Source of the DNA: Vibrio sp. 10N.261.45.E2
GTDB taxonomy: Bacteria; Pseudomonadota; Gammaproteobacteria; Enterobacterales; Vibrionaceae
NCBI RefSeq assembly: GCF_002875705.1
Contig: NZ_MCZZ01000135.1
Span: 1-49,123, forward strand
Length of the DNA: 49,123 nt
Direction of reading: 5' to 3'
Shown here: piece by piece, positions 33,768 through 41,770 of the stretch
Layout of the letters: each line of letters opens with the position of its first letter
Numbering within the stretch: position 1 is the first letter of the stretch
Program-made: the position numbers and the translations under genes
Notes under the pieces: generated by a model
The model's input: the letters and a program-made list of their open reading frames with translations, nothing else
What the model was told of the DNA's origin: nothing
Database searches by the model: none

Positions 33768-34592
33768 ATGCAAAAAAGAATACTGGTCCTTGGCGCCTCA
33801 TCAGGTATTGGCTTCAAACTTGTAGAGTTACTACTTGCACAAAATCACATCGTCTATTGCGCGGCTCGTCGTATTGATAGGCTGCAACCTCTTGCTGAAA
33901 AAGGGGCAAAAACATTCGCTGTTGATGTACGAAATGAAAACGACATACAAGCTATGTTTGACACCATGATGGATGAGCAATCAGGTGTTGATATCGTCTA
34001 TTCCAATGCGGGATACGCGATTGCAGGCCCCGTCGAAGATACTTCGATCGAGAAAGCAAAACAGCAGCTTGATACCAATTTATTTGGAGCCGCTCGCGTT
34101 GCTCGCGCCGCATTACCCATCATGCGTCAGCAAGGGGGCGGACGCATAATCTTCACCACATCAATTGCAGGTCGCGTCTCAACAAGTATGAACTCTTGGT
34201 ACTCGGCCAGTAAGCACGCACTCAATGGGTTAGCCAAAGGGCTCGCACAAGAAGTCGCTGATTTTAATATTAAAATCATTACTATCGAACCCGGTTGTGT
34301 ACAGACAGAATTCGATGCAATCCAATTGAGTGACATGTTAGATAGCAACACGCTACCTGAATACGAACCTCTAGTGAAAAAGTCGCATCGTTTCCTAGAC
34401 CAAGCATATCGCAATGGGGGGTCGCCAGAATCCACCGTGAAAACCATGATAAAAGCCGGCATGGCAGCGAACCCAAAACTGAGTTACCGCAGCACTTGGG
34501 ATGCTCGTTTAATGTGGTGCGCGCAATCCGTTTTAGGTGAACGTGCGATGGGTCGTATGTTTCTAAATCTAATCCACAGAATCAGCCGTTAA
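33768..34592 (+). CDS. Short-chain dehydrogenase/reductase
   Basis: 274 residues from the ATG at 33768, which opens directly into the Rossmann strand (MQKRILVLGASSGIGFK). An upstream in-frame ATG at 33729 would add 13 residues unlike the family. Motifs are GASSGIG, NAGYA, the catalytic Ser (TTSIAGR) and YSASK. The C-terminal extension is similar to that of SDRs acting on lipids or retinoid-like compounds, but the substrate is unknown. It may be co-transcribed with yiaW-yiaV, which start 92 nt downstream after a short tandem repeat. Confidence 0.9.
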   Translation: MQKRILVLGASSGIGFKLVELLLAQNHIVYCAARRIDRLQPLAEKGAKTFAVDVRNENDIQAMFDTMMDEQSGVDIVYSNAGYAIAGPVEDTSIEKAKQQLDTNLFGAARVARAALPIMRQQGGGRIIFTTSIAGRVSTSMNSWYSASKHALNGLAKGLAQEVADFNIKIITIEPGCVQTEFDAIQLSDMLDSNTLPEYEPLVKKSHRFLDQAYRNGGSPESTVKTMIKAGMAANPKLSYRSTWDARLMWCAQSVLGERAMGRMFLNLIHRISR

Positions 34593-34619
34593 ATTCATTA
34601 AGTCATTTGCTTAATCAAT

Positions 34620-34646
34620 CAGCCAGTCAGCCAGTCAGCCAGTCAG
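34620..34646. repeat. 8-bp tandem repeat (AGCCAGTC)
   Basis: Three exact tandem copies of AGCCAGTC (34621-34644) plus a partial one, between an SDR gene and yiaW. The tract is only 35 nt from the yiaW ribosome-binding site, so copy-number change could alter spacing or transcript structure. Confidence 0.9.
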
Positions 34647-34683
34647 TTAATTGGTTAGTTAACCCCAATCAAAAGGTACCTTT

Positions 34684-35010
34684 ATGCTTGAATACTTTGC
34701 TTTATTTTTAGTGTTTTTTGTATTCCTCACCCTGTTTTACGGCATTATCGTAATTCATGACATTCCTTATGAAATTGCACACAAACGTAATCATCCTCAC
34801 CAAGACGCTATTCATGTTGCAGGTTGGGTGAGCTTGTTTACTCTACATGCCATATGGCCATTTCTTTGGATATGGGCAACGCTGTACAAACCAGATGTTG
34901 GTTGGGGTGTCAGCGCCCATGCAGAAGAAAACGCTAAACAACTCGAACAACTGAAAGCAGAAGTTGCAGAGCTTAAATCTCAAATAAAAACCAACAAGAG
35001 CGAGTGTTAA
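34684..35010 (+). CDS. yiaW: DUF3302 inner-membrane protein, YiaW-like
   Basis: 108 residues. An N-terminal helix (FALFLVFFVFLTLFYGIIVIHDI) and a second one (HVAGWVSLFTLHAIWPFLWIWATLY) are followed by a C-terminal coiled-coil tail (ENAKQLEQLKAEVAELKSQIK). The DUF3302 family is partnered with an HlyD-like protein in E. coli (yiaW-yiaV), and the same pair occurs here with a 3-nt gap. AAAGG precedes the ATG. Confidence 0.9.
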   Translation: MLEYFALFLVFFVFLTLFYGIIVIHDIPYEIAHKRNHPHQDAIHVAGWVSLFTLHAIWPFLWIWATLYKPDVGWGVSAHAEENAKQLEQLKAEVAELKSQIKTNKSEC

Positions 35011-35013
35011 CCC

Positions 35014-36207
35014 ATGGATATGTTGATCATCTTAACTTACACTTCCCTTTGTATCATTGTTTTCAAGCTGTTTAAAATTCCATTGAACAAATGGACTGTC
35101 CCGACTGCTGTACTTGGTGGTGTTGCCGTTTTAAGTGCCATCATGATTGCCATGAACTTCAACCACCCTTACGCAAAGTTCTCTAAAGAATACTTTGTCA
35201 CCGTACCCATTATTCCTGAAGTAGCTGGCACCGTAGAAGAAGTCTTTGTTCAACCAAACGTACCGGTGAAGCGAGGTGACGTCCTTTACACCATCAAAAA
35301 TGACAAACAAGAGTTTGCGCTACTCAAAGCCGAAGCGGCTCTAGAAGAAGCTAAAACGGTTGCCTATCAGAATGAAGAAGCGCTACTTGCTGCAAAAAGC
35401 ATCACAGACAAAGCCAATGCAGTCGTCGCAAAAGCAACAGCGAATCGTAACCGCACACTAACAACGTATACGCGTTACAAAGAAGCCCACGATAACGCTG
35501 GCTCGAACTCACCGTTCACTGAACAAGATGTTGATCGCCAAAGAGAACTCTATATTGCAGCACAAGCTCAACTCGACGCAGCAGAAGCCGCCGTCGAAGC
35601 GGCCGAAGCCGACGAGCGCAGAATCTTGCTAAGCACCACATCGATGATCAACGGTCAAAACACTCGTGTTGCGCAACTGTTCGAAGTGAAGCGCCAAGCT
35701 CAATTGGATTACGATAATACCGTTGTTCGTGCACCAAGTGATGGCGTTGCAACTCAAATCGCCCTAGCGCCTGGTTTTCGTGTAACAACGCTACCACTGC
35801 GACCATCGATGGTATTTATACCGACCAGCAACAAGCGTCTAATTGCAGGAATGTTCTGGCAGAACTCTTTGCAGCGCATGCAACCTGGTCTTGATGCAGA
35901 GGTGATCCTAGATTCAGCGCCTGGTGAAGTGTTTACCGGTAAACTTGTGCAAGTATTGCCAGCAATGCGTGAGGGTGAAGTCCAAGCTAACGGTACACTT
36001 CTATCGGCTCGCAACATCACTCAACATGGTTTTGCTATTGGTATCATTGAGCTTGACCAAGACTTAAACCAATACAACCTCCCTCTTGGTGTACAGGGTC
36101 AATCAGTGATTATCAACGAAAAAGGCGATTTTCTTCATACTTCTATCGTTCGTCGAATTCTGCTTCGCATGATGGCTTGGCTAAAGTACGTATGGCCAAT
36201 TAAATAG
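35014..36207 (+). CDS. yiaV: HlyD-family membrane fusion protein, YiaV-like
   Basis: 397 residues. Two N-terminal membrane helices (about 2-20, 28-48) precede a biotinyl-lipoyl-like half (PIIPEVAGTVEEVFVQPNVPVKRGDVLY), an Ala/Glu-rich coiled-coil hairpin (about 95-200), the second lipoyl half (TVVRAPSDGVATQIALAPGFRV) and a beta-barrel domain. It is a periplasmic adaptor, but no transporter gene is adjacent. It is encoded immediately after yiaW, and a terminator follows. Confidence 0.9.
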   Translation: MDMLIILTYTSLCIIVFKLFKIPLNKWTVPTAVLGGVAVLSAIMIAMNFNHPYAKFSKEYFVTVPIIPEVAGTVEEVFVQPNVPVKRGDVLYTIKNDKQEFALLKAEAALEEAKTVAYQNEEALLAAKSITDKANAVVAKATANRNRTLTTYTRYKEAHDNAGSNSPFTEQDVDRQRELYIAAQAQLDAAEAAVEAAEADERRILLSTTSMINGQNTRVAQLFEVKRQAQLDYDNTVVRAPSDGVATQIALAPGFRVTTLPLRPSMVFIPTSNKRLIAGMFWQNSLQRMQPGLDAEVILDSAPGEVFTGKLVQVLPAMREGEVQANGTLLSARNITQHGFAIGIIELDQDLNQYNLPLGVQGQSVIINEKGDFLHTSIVRRILLRMMAWLKYVWPIK

Positions 36208-36231
36208 ATCAAAAACCGATCACAATCATTT

Positions 36232-36260
36232 AAGCCGAGCATTCTTGTTCGGCTTTTTTT
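36232..36260 (+). terminator. Terminator of yiaW-yiaV
   Basis: AAGCCGA (36232-36238) pairs with TCGGCTT (36249-36255), followed by a T-run. Confidence 0.87.
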
Positions 36261-36352
36261 GGCTTGCTGAACATCGGCTTACTCCGCAGTAACAGCCTCC
36301 TGAAAACAAACCCCTGCCCCTAAAAACAGATCTCAGAATTTTTGATGCTGTT

Positions 36353-36369
36353 CGGTATTATTACTGATT
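36353..36369. promoter_or_regulatory. Inverted copy of AATCAGTA-N4-TAC motif upstream of FadL-like gene
   Basis: The reverse complement reads AATCAGTAATAATACCG. It keeps the eight-base AATCAGTA half and the N4-TAC spacing of the sites at 29932 and 31679. It lies about 73-90 nt upstream of the ATG at 36442. Confidence 0.42.
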
Positions 36370-36441
36370 GAAACACTTCACCCTGCCTTTACAATGCACG
36401 ATAAGCTAACCCTTTGTACTAATAACGTTTTGGAAAGAAGA

Positions 36442-37638
36442 ATGAAAAAGACCGCTTTAGCCCTACTTGTTGTTTCAAACCTAGCCAATGCCAGTGGTAC
36501 GCTCATGCAAGAATCCATCTACGCAAACGCTGGTGCAGCAGGCGCGGGTGATGGTGTTAATACAAAATCTGCCGCCGCGTCTTGGACTAACCCAGCAACC
36601 ATGTCTCACATGGGTGACGAGCTGATGACCGTTAACACCATGATCTTCAACCTAGAAATGGAGTACGTAGACCAAAACGATACACCCAAAGACGATCTTG
36701 AAGGCAACGCTGATTCACAGACGATCATGCCAAGTGGTGGTTTCTTTTATGTTCGTCGCCTCAACGAAGATATCCACGCTGGCATTAATATTGCCGCTTA
36801 CTCTGGATCAGCAGTGGATTACGGCACGCACTGGGATGCCAGTGGCCACCTTAACGAAGCCTTCATGAGCTCAATCCAGTTTAACCCAACCATGAGTTTC
36901 CAGTTCACAGAGCAAGTCTCTGTCGGTGTTGGTATTCAAGCAAACTATGGCCTTCTTGACATCAAAACTGACGGTTTAGAAACCAAAGACATGGGTACCG
37001 ATTGGGCATTTGGCTACAACGCCGGTATTTTATACAAAGAAGACGATTGGGCTTTAGGCCTTAGCTACCGCTCTCAAATCGAGCACGACTTCAAAGATAT
37101 GGATATTGACTTCAACGTTGCTGGCAATGCCGTACCGTCTCTTGCCAGTGCCAATTCCATTATCCCAGTAATCGTTGACTTAAGTGGTCACTACCAACTT
37201 AACGATAAAGTTAACCTGTTGTCTTCAATCCAATACCACCGTTGGAGCGCATTCGACAACACAGAAGTTTACCAAGACAAATTGAACACAAAAGACCAAT
37301 TGCCACAGGGAATCAACCGTGATTGGGACGACGTATGGAAATTTGCGATCGGTACCGAATATCAATTTAACTCAGACTGGTTACTCAGTGCCGGCATGTC
37401 TTACGAAACCTCTCCTCAAGATGACCCAACTAAACAGTGGGTAGATGTACCAGCAGGCGAGCAATACCGTTATGCAATGGGTGCAAGCACAAACTGGGGA
37501 GATACACGTGTTGACCTGTTCTACGAGTACGTTGACCTTGGTGACGTTTACATGGAGCGTACCGAAAGTGCTGCCGTTAACTTCCAAGGCACCATGTCTG
37601 GTAGCGTTCACTTTGTCGGCGCGAACTTTACCTTTTAA
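36442..37638 (+). CDS. FadL/OMPP1-family outer-membrane transporter
   Basis: 398 residues from the ATG at 36442. GGAAAGAAG precedes it and the signal peptide MKKTALALLVVSNLANA starts there; the in-frame ATG at 36394 lies in leader sequence. The mature protein shows the FadL-type N-terminal block (NAGAAGAGDGVNTKSAAASWTNPATM) and ends in a beta-barrel with C-terminal Phe (VHFVGANFTF). The family imports hydrophobic compounds such as long-chain fatty acids across the outer membrane. The specific ligand is unknown. Confidence 0.92.
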   Translation: MKKTALALLVVSNLANASGTLMQESIYANAGAAGAGDGVNTKSAAASWTNPATMSHMGDELMTVNTMIFNLEMEYVDQNDTPKDDLEGNADSQTIMPSGGFFYVRRLNEDIHAGINIAAYSGSAVDYGTHWDASGHLNEAFMSSIQFNPTMSFQFTEQVSVGVGIQANYGLLDIKTDGLETKDMGTDWAFGYNAGILYKEDDWALGLSYRSQIEHDFKDMDIDFNVAGNAVPSLASANSIIPVIVDLSGHYQLNDKVNLLSSIQYHRWSAFDNTEVYQDKLNTKDQLPQGINRDWDDVWKFAIGTEYQFNSDWLLSAGMSYETSPQDDPTKQWVDVPAGEQYRYAMGASTNWGDTRVDLFYEYVDLGDVYMERTESAAVNFQGTMSGSVHFVGANFTF

Positions 37639-37641
37639 TCA

Positions 37642-37675
37642 CGTAATAACGTAATAACGTAATAACGTAATAACG
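37642..37675. repeat. 8-bp tandem repeat (CGTAATAA)x4
   Basis: Four exact copies of CGTAATAA (37642-37673) plus CG, immediately after the FadL-like stop and before its terminator. Confidence 0.92.
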
Positions 37676-37690
37676 TTCAATCACTTGATA

Positions 37691-37716
37691 AAGCGCTGCA
37701 CTCGCAGCGCTTTTAT
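37691..37716 (+). terminator. Terminator of FadL-like gene
   Basis: AAGCGCTGC (37691-37699) and GCAGCGCTT (37704-37712) form a 9-bp stem with a 4-nt loop, followed by TTATT. It lies between convergent genes and may also act on the minus strand. Confidence 0.85.
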
Positions 37717-37747
37717 TGTGTTTCGCTTTTATTATGTTTTATTAAGT

Positions 37748-38509
37748 TTAGAAGCGGTAATCAATACCAATAGAGGCTGTCACTTCTTCTGACGTTTCAT
37801 CAATGCCACGCTCATTTTGAACGGAAATCACATCGTATTTAAATTCAAACATGATGTTGAAATCTTTGTCTTTTACTTTGGTCTTGATGCCTTGCAGCCA
37901 CATTAGGTTAGCCACTTGCATTTCAGCGCCGCCGTATGATGAACCAAGGTTAATGTTGAATACAGAAAAGTGAGTATCGTTCCAAGGGTGCAATGCATAC
38001 ATGTTGACAGAGCCCAAGTGCGCTTCTTCGTTACCTTCTAAAGGTACGCCTAATCCGTTCAAAGTTGAGTATGCATCACCACCATCGACATAGGTATAGT
38101 TCAATGAAGGGAAAAACAAAGTGCCATCTTCACTACCGAGTGGCAGCATGTAACCAGTGGTGTACATGTTAGCAGCGTCTTTCAATTGATAAACGTCAAC
38201 ATAGACACCACCAAAAGAATCAAAGTGAGCGGCTCTTAAACGTGCATTCTCCGACTGAGTGTAATATTCAGCAAAGCCAACCGTCTGAGAGATATCGCTC
38301 GTAAGGCCTGAAGCACCGCCACCAGCAAGGAGTTTAAGTTCGCCTTCATCATCTGAGAATACCGCTGCTCTTAAACTGCTGTTTCGAGGGTCAGCATCAT
38401 GATACTCATGACTGTTTGCGTCGCTGTTTTGATCTGCGAAAACCGAAGTTGAAGCCAAAACTAATGCTGTGCTTATCAGAGAAAGAGAAGCGTTTTTAAT
38501 ATTTTTCAT
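37748..38509 (-). CDS. Predicted outer-membrane protein
   Basis: About 253 residues from the ATG at 38509; the longer frame to 38521 begins with TTG. A signal peptide (NASLSLISTALVLASTSVFA) is followed by alternating beta-strand-like sequence and a terminal outer-membrane signature ending in IGIDYRF. I do not recognise the family. The last residues resemble those of the protein at 41771 (VGIDYKF), which probably reflects only the shared barrel-assembly signal. It is divergent from a LysR gene with a palindrome between them. Confidence 0.8.
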   Translation of the reverse strand: MKNIKNASLSLISTALVLASTSVFADQNSDANSHEYHDADPRNSSLRAAVFSDDEGELKLLAGGGASGLTSDISQTVGFAEYYTQSENARLRAAHFDSFGGVYVDVYQLKDAANMYTTGYMLPLGSEDGTLFFPSLNYTYVDGGDAYSTLNGLGVPLEGNEEAHLGSVNMYALHPWNDTHFSVFNINLGSSYGGAEMQVANLMWLQGIKTKVKDKDFNIMFEFKYDVISVQNERGIDETSEEVTASIGIDYRF

Positions 38510-38585
38510 AATATATGCCAAAATGATATTGAAGAAGATGGCGTCACTATATTCACATGACCATTTCCTTGCTACTTATACAATA

Positions 38586-38602
38586 AATAAGCATTGCTTA
38601 TT
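38586..38602. promoter_or_regulatory. AATAAGCA-T-TGCTTATT palindrome between divergent genes
   Basis: A perfect 8-bp-arm palindrome with a 1-nt centre in the 138-nt region between the outer-membrane protein gene and the LysR gene. LysR regulators commonly bind interrupted dyads in such divergent promoters, so this is a good operator candidate. Confidence 0.6.
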
Positions 38603-38647
38603 CGAACCACATTTAATTAATCAAACAGAATATAAGTGAGAATTTAT

Positions 38648-39604
38648 ATGTACAAAAAATATAATGAACAAGTAAATCTCAATCACCTCCGGGTGTTTGA
38701 TGCGCTTTATATTCATAGAAGCACCAAATTAGCGGCATTAACATTAGGTATTAGCCAATCGGCGGTTAGCCAAACATTAGCAAAATTACGCGACTATACT
38801 GGCGATAAACTATTTTACACTGCCAATGGTAAATTACAGTCGACACATAGGGCTGATGCCATTGGCTTAGGCTTAAACGAGCAGCTTGACGCACTTGATA
38901 ATCGGATTGTTTCAGATCTTTTTGAAGATCCAAAAGAATTCGACGGTGAGCTCACTATCGCGGTATCAAGTGTATTCCTTGAAGCGATTGCAACAGAGTT
39001 AACGAGCTCCGTCGTGTTTAACTCATTCCCAAAAGCAAGGCTGAATATCACTACCTGGACAGAGCGAACACTCACCGACATACAAAATGGCGATGTCCAT
39101 ATTGGGTTGAATTTCGGCTCAATTGACACACCAAAGTCTGTTCGTTCCGTCGATCTCACCACAAGTGAACCCATTGTTATTATGAGAAAAAACCATCCAT
39201 GGGGTGATGAGAAATTTAAACTAGAAGATTTCAACAAATATCCGACGGGTGGCATTCTCGTTCCTGGGCTCACAGATTTTAACGCAATACTGCAACGTCG
39301 ATCCCCTGAATTTTTTAATTTCAAATACCGCTCTGCCAGTATGTCTGTTTTAACATGCCTCGCTGAGCATTCAGACATTTTAGCCATTACTGAAACGCTC
39401 TCGGCTTCAATGTGCCCTAACACGATTGATTGCGTAAAACCGACCTGGTTAACCGAACTTGCTCCCACTCAAATGAGTCATGCCATTTACTATTTGGAAC
39501 GAAATCACAATCACCCTTTATACCGCTTCTGCATTAATATTGTACGAAGCTCGCTACAAGAAAAACTGGATATATTAAAAGAACACACAAAAATTGGAAC
39601 CTAA
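38648..39604 (+). CDS. LysR-family transcriptional regulator
   Basis: 318 residues from the ATG at 38648, preceded by GTGAG; an in-frame GTG at 38636 is possible. The N-terminal HTH (LNHLRVFDALYIHRSTKLAALTLGISQSAVSQTLAKLR) is followed by the substrate-binding domain. It is divergent from the outer-membrane protein gene at 37748-38509, its likely target along with itself. The effector is unknown. Confidence 0.92.
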   Translation: MYKKYNEQVNLNHLRVFDALYIHRSTKLAALTLGISQSAVSQTLAKLRDYTGDKLFYTANGKLQSTHRADAIGLGLNEQLDALDNRIVSDLFEDPKEFDGELTIAVSSVFLEAIATELTSSVVFNSFPKARLNITTWTERTLTDIQNGDVHIGLNFGSIDTPKSVRSVDLTTSEPIVIMRKNHPWGDEKFKLEDFNKYPTGGILVPGLTDFNAILQRRSPEFFNFKYRSASMSVLTCLAEHSDILAITETLSASMCPNTIDCVKPTWLTELAPTQMSHAIYYLERNHNHPLYRFCINIVRSSLQEKLDILKEHTKIGT

Positions 39605-39913
39605 TTATTGGGTATATTTACTGCTTACATTAAAACAACAACATGTTAGGGAAATAATAGTCAACACAAAAACTCATAAAAAGCTGCTCATATTCTTTAT
39701 ATGTCGCCTTATTTGCAGTATTTTTCCTGCACAATTTTCATTCAGACGCCATTAAAATAACACGAACAAATATAATACCAGTCACAGTAATGATCAGTTA
39801 TTTACTACGATTGGTATAACGCATTGTGGAGAGCCTAACCGATATTCTACACTCGGGCTTATATCACAGGCATAAATGAAATTAGACACCCACCATTAGT
39901 GAGTAAATACTCT
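39605..39913. other. Intergenic region after LysR gene
   Basis: 309 nt, AT-rich, with no convincing ORF. GTATATTTACTGCTTAC near 39612-39627 resembles the anSME upstream site (TATAAATACTGCTTAT), but the second half-site is weak. No clear terminator follows the LysR gene. Confidence 0.4.
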
Positions 39914-40567
39914 ATGAAACGTGTAATCGTCACCTTATCTATCGCAGCTTTGCTATCAGGCTGCCAAGCGACTCAACGACAAAATGCGACCACAGGTGAA
40001 ACCGAAACGAACTCTGCAACCAAAGGTGCGTTAGCCGGTATGTTAGCAGGGGCTGCAATTGGAGCTGCAACAGGAAATAGCTCTGACGCCCTGCGCGGCG
40101 CAGCTATTGGTGGCGTGGTCGGTGGTGGTGCTGGTTACTACATGGATAAACAAGAACAAGCATTGCGTGAAGAGTTGCTGAGTTCCGGCGTACAAGTTAA
40201 GCGTATCAACGAAAAAGAGCTTCAGCTAGTGATGGAGAATGGCATTGGCTTTGACTCAGGGTCATATCATTTGTCTTCTGGCATTTACCCAGCCTTAAAC
40301 AGCGTCGCACTTATTCTTAGTGAATACCCAGATACACGTTTAGACATTAAAGGGCACACAGACAGCTCAGGCAATGATTTAAGTAACCAAAAGCTCTCAG
40401 AACAGCGTGCACAATCTGTGGGTGATTACCTTATTAACCAGAAAGTTGCTTCCGGCCGCGTTGTAACCCAAGGTTACGGTGAGCGCTACCCCGTTTGTGA
40501 CAACAACACGACAGCGGGCAGAGCATGCAACCGCCGTGTAGAAATCAACATACTTTCAATGAAATAA
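39914..40567 (+). CDS. yiaD: OmpA-family outer-membrane lipoprotein, YiaD-like
   Basis: 217 residues from the ATG at 39914, with AGTGAG about 9 nt upstream; the in-frame GTG at 39899 is less likely. A lipobox (ALLSGC) gives a lipoprotein. A glycine-zipper region (GALAGMLAGAAIGAATG, GAAIGGVVGGGAGYYMDKQE) is followed by an OmpA/peptidoglycan-binding domain (DIKGHTDSSGNDLSNQKLSEQRAQSV, ending NRRVEI). It anchors the outer membrane to peptidoglycan. It lies 9 nt upstream of the next gene, probably a two-gene operon. Confidence 0.92.
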   Translation: MKRVIVTLSIAALLSGCQATQRQNATTGETETNSATKGALAGMLAGAAIGAATGNSSDALRGAAIGGVVGGGAGYYMDKQEQALREELLSSGVQVKRINEKELQLVMENGIGFDSGSYHLSSGIYPALNSVALILSEYPDTRLDIKGHTDSSGNDLSNQKLSEQRAQSVGDYLINQKVASGRVVTQGYGERYPVCDNNTTAGRACNRRVEINILSMK

Positions 40568-40576
40568 GGCAATTCA

Positions 40577-40987
40577 ATGTTTTTTAATAAATACCTCAAA
40601 CCATTTTTGGTTGTGGGTGGCATAGTCACCATGTACGCTGGCATCTATGCGATTAACCCAGAAACCGCGTTACGTGACATGAACAACCTACCCTACGATT
40701 CTAACTATGTGTTCTTATTTAGGCACTGGGGAATCATGGTTGGGTTAATGGGCTTCTTTATTGCTGCTTCGGCGTATGTACGTCGCTGGAGAGAGTCGAT
40801 TATCCTCTACTCATTCCTTGAAAAACTGTTCATGGTGTATCTGTTCGTTTCCAATATCTTCAATCCGGAAACAGCACACTTAAACGCGAGCTTCATCCCG
40901 TTTGCCATAACAGATATCACCATCTGTACCTATACATTAGGTTACTGGTATGAAAACTATAAGATAAGAAAAACAGTAGGCGCTTAA
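40577..40987 (+). CDS. Small inner-membrane protein, unknown function
   Basis: 136 residues with about four membrane helices (8-25, 48-68, 75-95, 105-125) and short loops. AAGG precedes the ATG. I do not recognise the family with confidence. Likely co-transcribed with the OmpA-type lipoprotein. Confidence 0.78.
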   Translation: MFFNKYLKPFLVVGGIVTMYAGIYAINPETALRDMNNLPYDSNYVFLFRHWGIMVGLMGFFIAASAYVRRWRESIILYSFLEKLFMVYLFVSNIFNPETAHLNASFIPFAITDITICTYTLGYWYENYKIRKTVGA

Positions 40988-41093
40988 GGTCTGAGTCTAG
41001 GTCAAAACTCAACAGGAAGACGGTTTTATACCTTAACGAAGTCAATAAAACACTAAATACATAAGCCGCCAATCTCACCGTGCGGCTTGAACT

Positions 41094-41609
41094 CTAAAGA
41101 CACAAATGCTCTGTCGATAGGTAGTCCGGTCGTATTCTCGACATCAGTAACATATCGATGTACTTGCCCGCTTTGAATGTACTGAGCCTTTTTGTGCCTT
41201 CTAACTGAAAGCCTACACGTTCATATAAAGCAATAGCTGCGTAGTTATCGGCATGAACCTCTAATTCAAGACGCACGAGGTTAAGCCAGTTATCCGCCTG
41301 ATTGATCGCTTCCAGCATTAACGCCTTACCTACCCCTTTGCCATGCATATCCGGGTGAATAGCAATACCAAGACCAGCGCAGTGCCTGTCTCTTACCTTG
41401 GAGGTCATGAATAAAGTAATGTGACCGACGACTTTCTCTGACAATTCCGCGACTAAAGTAAAATGGTCAGAATGACCAAACAGTCGCTCCACTTGATCAG
41501 AACTCAGGTAAGGCTTTTGCGAGGTATTTTCTGAAACCGAAGTTCGACGATAAATATCGAAAATATCTTGGCTATCCGTTGCTTCTAAATGTCTAATTTG
41601 TATTTCCAA
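41094..41609 (-). CDS. GNAT N-acetyltransferase, YhhY-like
   Basis: 171 residues. The acetyl-CoA-binding segment GIAIHPDMHGKGVGKALM and the C-terminal LYERVGFQLEGTKR are typical of GNAT enzymes. Overall it resembles E. coli YhhY (AaaT), which acetylates amino acids, including the GDVVGH-like strand and the DNWL..RLELEV segment. The start is TTG at 41609 with AAGGA just upstream. The substrate here is inferred only by resemblance. Confidence 0.85.
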   Translation of the reverse strand: MEIQIRHLEATDSQDIFDIYRRTSVSENTSQKPYLSSDQVERLFGHSDHFTLVAELSEKVVGHITLFMTSKVRDRHCAGLGIAIHPDMHGKGVGKALMLEAINQADNWLNLVRLELEVHADNYAAIALYERVGFQLEGTKRLSTFKAGKYIDMLLMSRIRPDYLSTEHLCL

Positions 41610-41770
41610 AGCGCTTCCTTACTATCTGATCTTATTAACTGAACAACTTTCATACTACGGATAGCAACGAGCACCTACAACCTTAAAGATTATAAGTGCT
41701 CGAAATAATTAAACAGATAATAAAATCAACGAAATCTTAGCGTTATACAACGCTTCGGAATATCTAACCC

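Noticed and set aside
38815..39468. 217-codon minus-strand frame inside the LysR gene
   Set aside because: It is fully covered by a clear LysR protein on the plus strand and has no recognisable domain or ribosome-binding site.
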